Source of the DNA: Unio delphinus
Taxonomy: Eukaryota > Mollusca > Bivalvia > Unionida > Unionidae
Direction: 5' to 3'
NCBI GenBank assembly: GCA_029339505.1
Contig: JAQISU010000166.1
Coordinates: 2,473,001 to 2,537,000 of the forward strand
Length of the DNA stretch: 64,000 nucleotides
Below are positions 61,545-64,000 of the stretch, one piece after another. Made by a program: the position numbers and the translations under genes. Below the pieces are notes generated by a model, which saw only the letters and a program-made list of their open reading frames with translations, ran no database searches and was not told where the DNA came from. Position 1 is the first letter of the stretch, and every line of letters begins with the position of its first letter.

Positions 61545-63685
61545 CTGACCAATTTATAACAACTCTGTCCAAACAAGCATTGCAACTTGACCCTCACTGT
61601 TCTTTAATGGCCATAATGTATGATGTTGAACACAAGCACCCTTACATGGACATGACAATTTATAGAAGTGCGACTGTCAAAAATGTAAAACATACTTTAA
61701 CAAAAATTATTTAAAATTGTGATATAAACCTATTACACACTAACCCCCACAAAACTGAAACAAATCTTTGATTCAACTAATAGCATTGTAATGTTTATCA
61801 TGGTGAAATTTTGAAATACTTTGCATGCTTCTCACTTTTAAATAAGACCTGATAGATCTATCATCTTTCATAAACAAAAAGAAATTAATGACAGTTCATA
61901 TCAGTAACTTCTGTCCATATCAACTACTGGTACCCAAAAGCAATGAAAACAGTAAACAGTGTGACCAACAAAATTTTTTCTGAATCCAAATATTAAAAAG
62001 ATATACTGATCAAAATAAGAAAAGCATATTTAAAAAAAAAACATATTTCTTCTAAAATTACTTTTTTCTGCTCACATGACCTGCATATTTCTAAGAATGA
62101 AAGTTGTAGGCATCTGTTAAAACAATGTACAATGTTATGTTGACATACATGGCAACTCAAGTGAGATCACATCATTACAATGCTGCTATGTTGACATACA
62201 AGGTAACTCTAAGTGATTGTGTTTAATATGCACATATTTAGGAGATAAAAACTAGCATTTATAAAGTTTCATGTCAATCCCTCAAAAACTTACACCTAGT
62301 TGTGAAAACAAATGCTGCATTGAAAAACTGATGGATGGATGGATGGACACTAAGGATACCACACAGAAACAGGAGATGGGGAAAAACTGTTTGTTGACAA
62401 AAAAATCAAATATAATATATACTTTTCCATCAAATAATCAGAATGTGTATATGGACAGACACATTTTTTCAACAGGTCCTCAGTTCATTACTTTTATGAC
62501 AAAGGTAAAAAACTAGTTTAACTTTCAAGAATGTCCATAGATTTTAGTGTTATGTATTTTTAATTTGCATTGTTTGTTTGTTAGTTATTTTTTTTTAAAA
62601 ATTATTATGTACTATTGTAATGTAGCACTGTTATGCAGAAAATAAATTTGTCCAAAATCAAGTTCATTGTCTACTTGGCCTGCATTATTGTGTTTTCTTT
62701 TTAATTCTGTAAACAATACATAACTAAAATATTCTCATTGTGTATGGTTTAATATTAGGATTATTATTAATAAAAGTAAACGTTTATTTGGTCTCGGTCT
62801 TGGTAATTGAGATTCACCTGGTGTGTCTGATATAGTGAAGGTTCTATAATTTTAGTAACAGACCTTCTGATTATAACACACATTATAACTTGTAAACCTT
62901 TACAAAACTTCTTGATGGAAATTTGCCATTAGGTAATATTTTTTTTTTTAATAATTAGAAAATGCCAATTGTGACCTGAATTCAAGTAGAGGATTACATA
63001 ATCTTGTCACTGAAATAATTAGTCATTTGTTCTTTAAGCTCCAGCATGATCAAATGTATTATTGTCATGTCCAATAGTTCATTTGGGCTGAAGTTTATTC
63101 AGGTATTCAATTGATTTTTCTCTGGAAATAGTGTGCTCATAAACAAACAATAAGATTCTTGGATAGAGACATTCACTGGGACTTATACAGTGAATTCAAA
63201 CCTGAAATTATATTACTGTGATTCAACAAAAGTCTGTTGGTACAAAACCACAATACATGATACCATAGACACATCAACATTTTCAGCATTGATTTAATTT
63301 GGATTTTCACTAAAGTTTATTCCGAACTTTTATTATTATGACTTGTGTCTGTAATTTTAGGATTATTTTGGGACTTAATTCATTTTCACATTGTACTCAA
63401 ATGAAACAAATTATTTGCTGAATTTTACAAAGCCTATTGCTTGTCATCTTTTTTTATATTTTTATTTTAAGAGCATAGACTTATGCAATATTTCTGTACA
63501 GTTACTAATTACAATGTGTCTCGATATAAAATATAACTTTATTCACTTAAAATATTAGTATTTAAAATGTCTAAATGACTTTAATGTATTAATGTTTTGC
63601 AGAAACGTTTATGCAACTAAACAAAACATTCATTTTTTGGAAAGAATGCAATGCCATCAAATTGTTTTAATTAACAAGGTAAAAG
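61545..63685. other. AT-rich non-coding stretch
   Basis: A short gatggatggatggatgg run at 62330-62346 follows a decayed repeat end (aagtttcatgtcaatccctc). Poly-T/A tracts occur at 62590 and 62940. No exon recognised. Confidence 0.45.
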
Positions 63686-63689
63686 ACAA

Positions 63690-64000
63690 ATTATTATACT
63701 GTTTATGCAGTGAAGACATACTAATTATTATACTGTCTAAGCAGTGAAGTCATACTAATTATTATACTGTCTAAGCAATGAAGACAAACTAATTATTATA
63801 CTGTCTAAGCAGTTATGTCATACTAATTATTATACTGTCTAAGCAGTGAAGACAAACTAATTATTATACTGTCTAAGCAGTGAAGACATACTAATTATTA
63901 TACTGTCTAAGCAGTGAAGTCATACTAATTATTATACTGTCTAAGCAGTGAAGACATACTAATTATTATACTGTCTAAGCAGTTATGTCATACTAATTAT
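63690..64000. repeat. 34-bp minisatellite, about 9 copies, continuing past the window
   Basis: Units of ctaattattatactgtctaa, gcagtgaagacata, with gaagt/ttatg variants. The array runs off the right edge. Confidence 0.96.

Overview
This is a window of a eukaryotic, animal nuclear genome: AT-rich, gene-poor and full of minisatellites. The most likely source is a marine invertebrate, probably a mollusc or another lophotrochozoan. The evidence is the repeat content: two families of tRNA-derived SINEs, CR1/L2-like and RTE-like LINE 3' ends, Tigger/pogo-type DNA transposons, and degenerate blocks built on the gaccttgaccttt motif that I associate with mollusc intergenic DNA. The species cannot be fixed from the sequence. 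There are no bacterial operons, CRISPR arrays or rRNA genes. Most long open frames are tandem repeats read through in phase.

Genes. The best-supported gene is on the minus strand. A first coding exon (40523 down to 39902) has an in-frame stop upstream of its ATG, a good splice acceptor in its 5' UTR and a consensus donor of phase 1. A second exon (5405 down to 5055) is phase 1 at both ends and has the same acidic, Ser/Thr/Glu-rich composition. If the two join, the intron is about 34.5 kb and consists largely of satellites. The protein would be low-complexity and probably disordered; I do not recognise it. A weaker minus-strand exon lies at 61544-61395 (phase 0-0, 50 codons), with a possible terminal exon at 51879-51702. 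They could belong to another gene upstream.

Region by region. 1-3372: 41/42-bp satellite with an 18-unit higher-order repeat. 3390-5030: SINE and degenerate minisatellites. 5055-5405: exon. 5755-7385: 38-bp array. 7.4-12.4 kb: 58-bp array interrupted by a SINE and an insertion of about 790 bp, then a LINE tail and a 41-bp array. 12.6 kb: perfect 138-bp palindrome. 12.9-17.8 kb: SINEs, SINE-derived tandem repeats and a decayed LINE. 18.4-25 kb: 100-, 31-, 60-, 17- and 57-bp arrays and a LINE tail. 28.8-29.8 kb: 43-bp array. 30.3-36.6 kb: giant 26-bp array with a 1.615-kb higher-order repeat. 38.3-39.2 kb: Tigger-like element. 39.9-40.6 kb: first coding exon. 41.5-43.2 kb: 58-bp array. 44.7-50 kb: 39-, 32-, 71-, 24- and 48-bp arrays and a SINE. 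51.9-54.2 kb: 42-bp array split by a LINE. 54.4-55.6 kb: pogo-like element carrying unexplained open frames. 56-58.8 kb: 42-, 43- and 50-bp arrays. 58.8-61.2 kb: LINE fragment, truncated DNA transposon and old repeats. 63.7 kb to the end: 34-bp array.

About two-fifths of the window is tandem repeat, in more than 25 arrays of different sequence, many with units of 38-43 bp. Transposons repeatedly sit inside these arrays, so the arrays are older than those insertions. All copy numbers and boundaries were counted by eye and are approximate.
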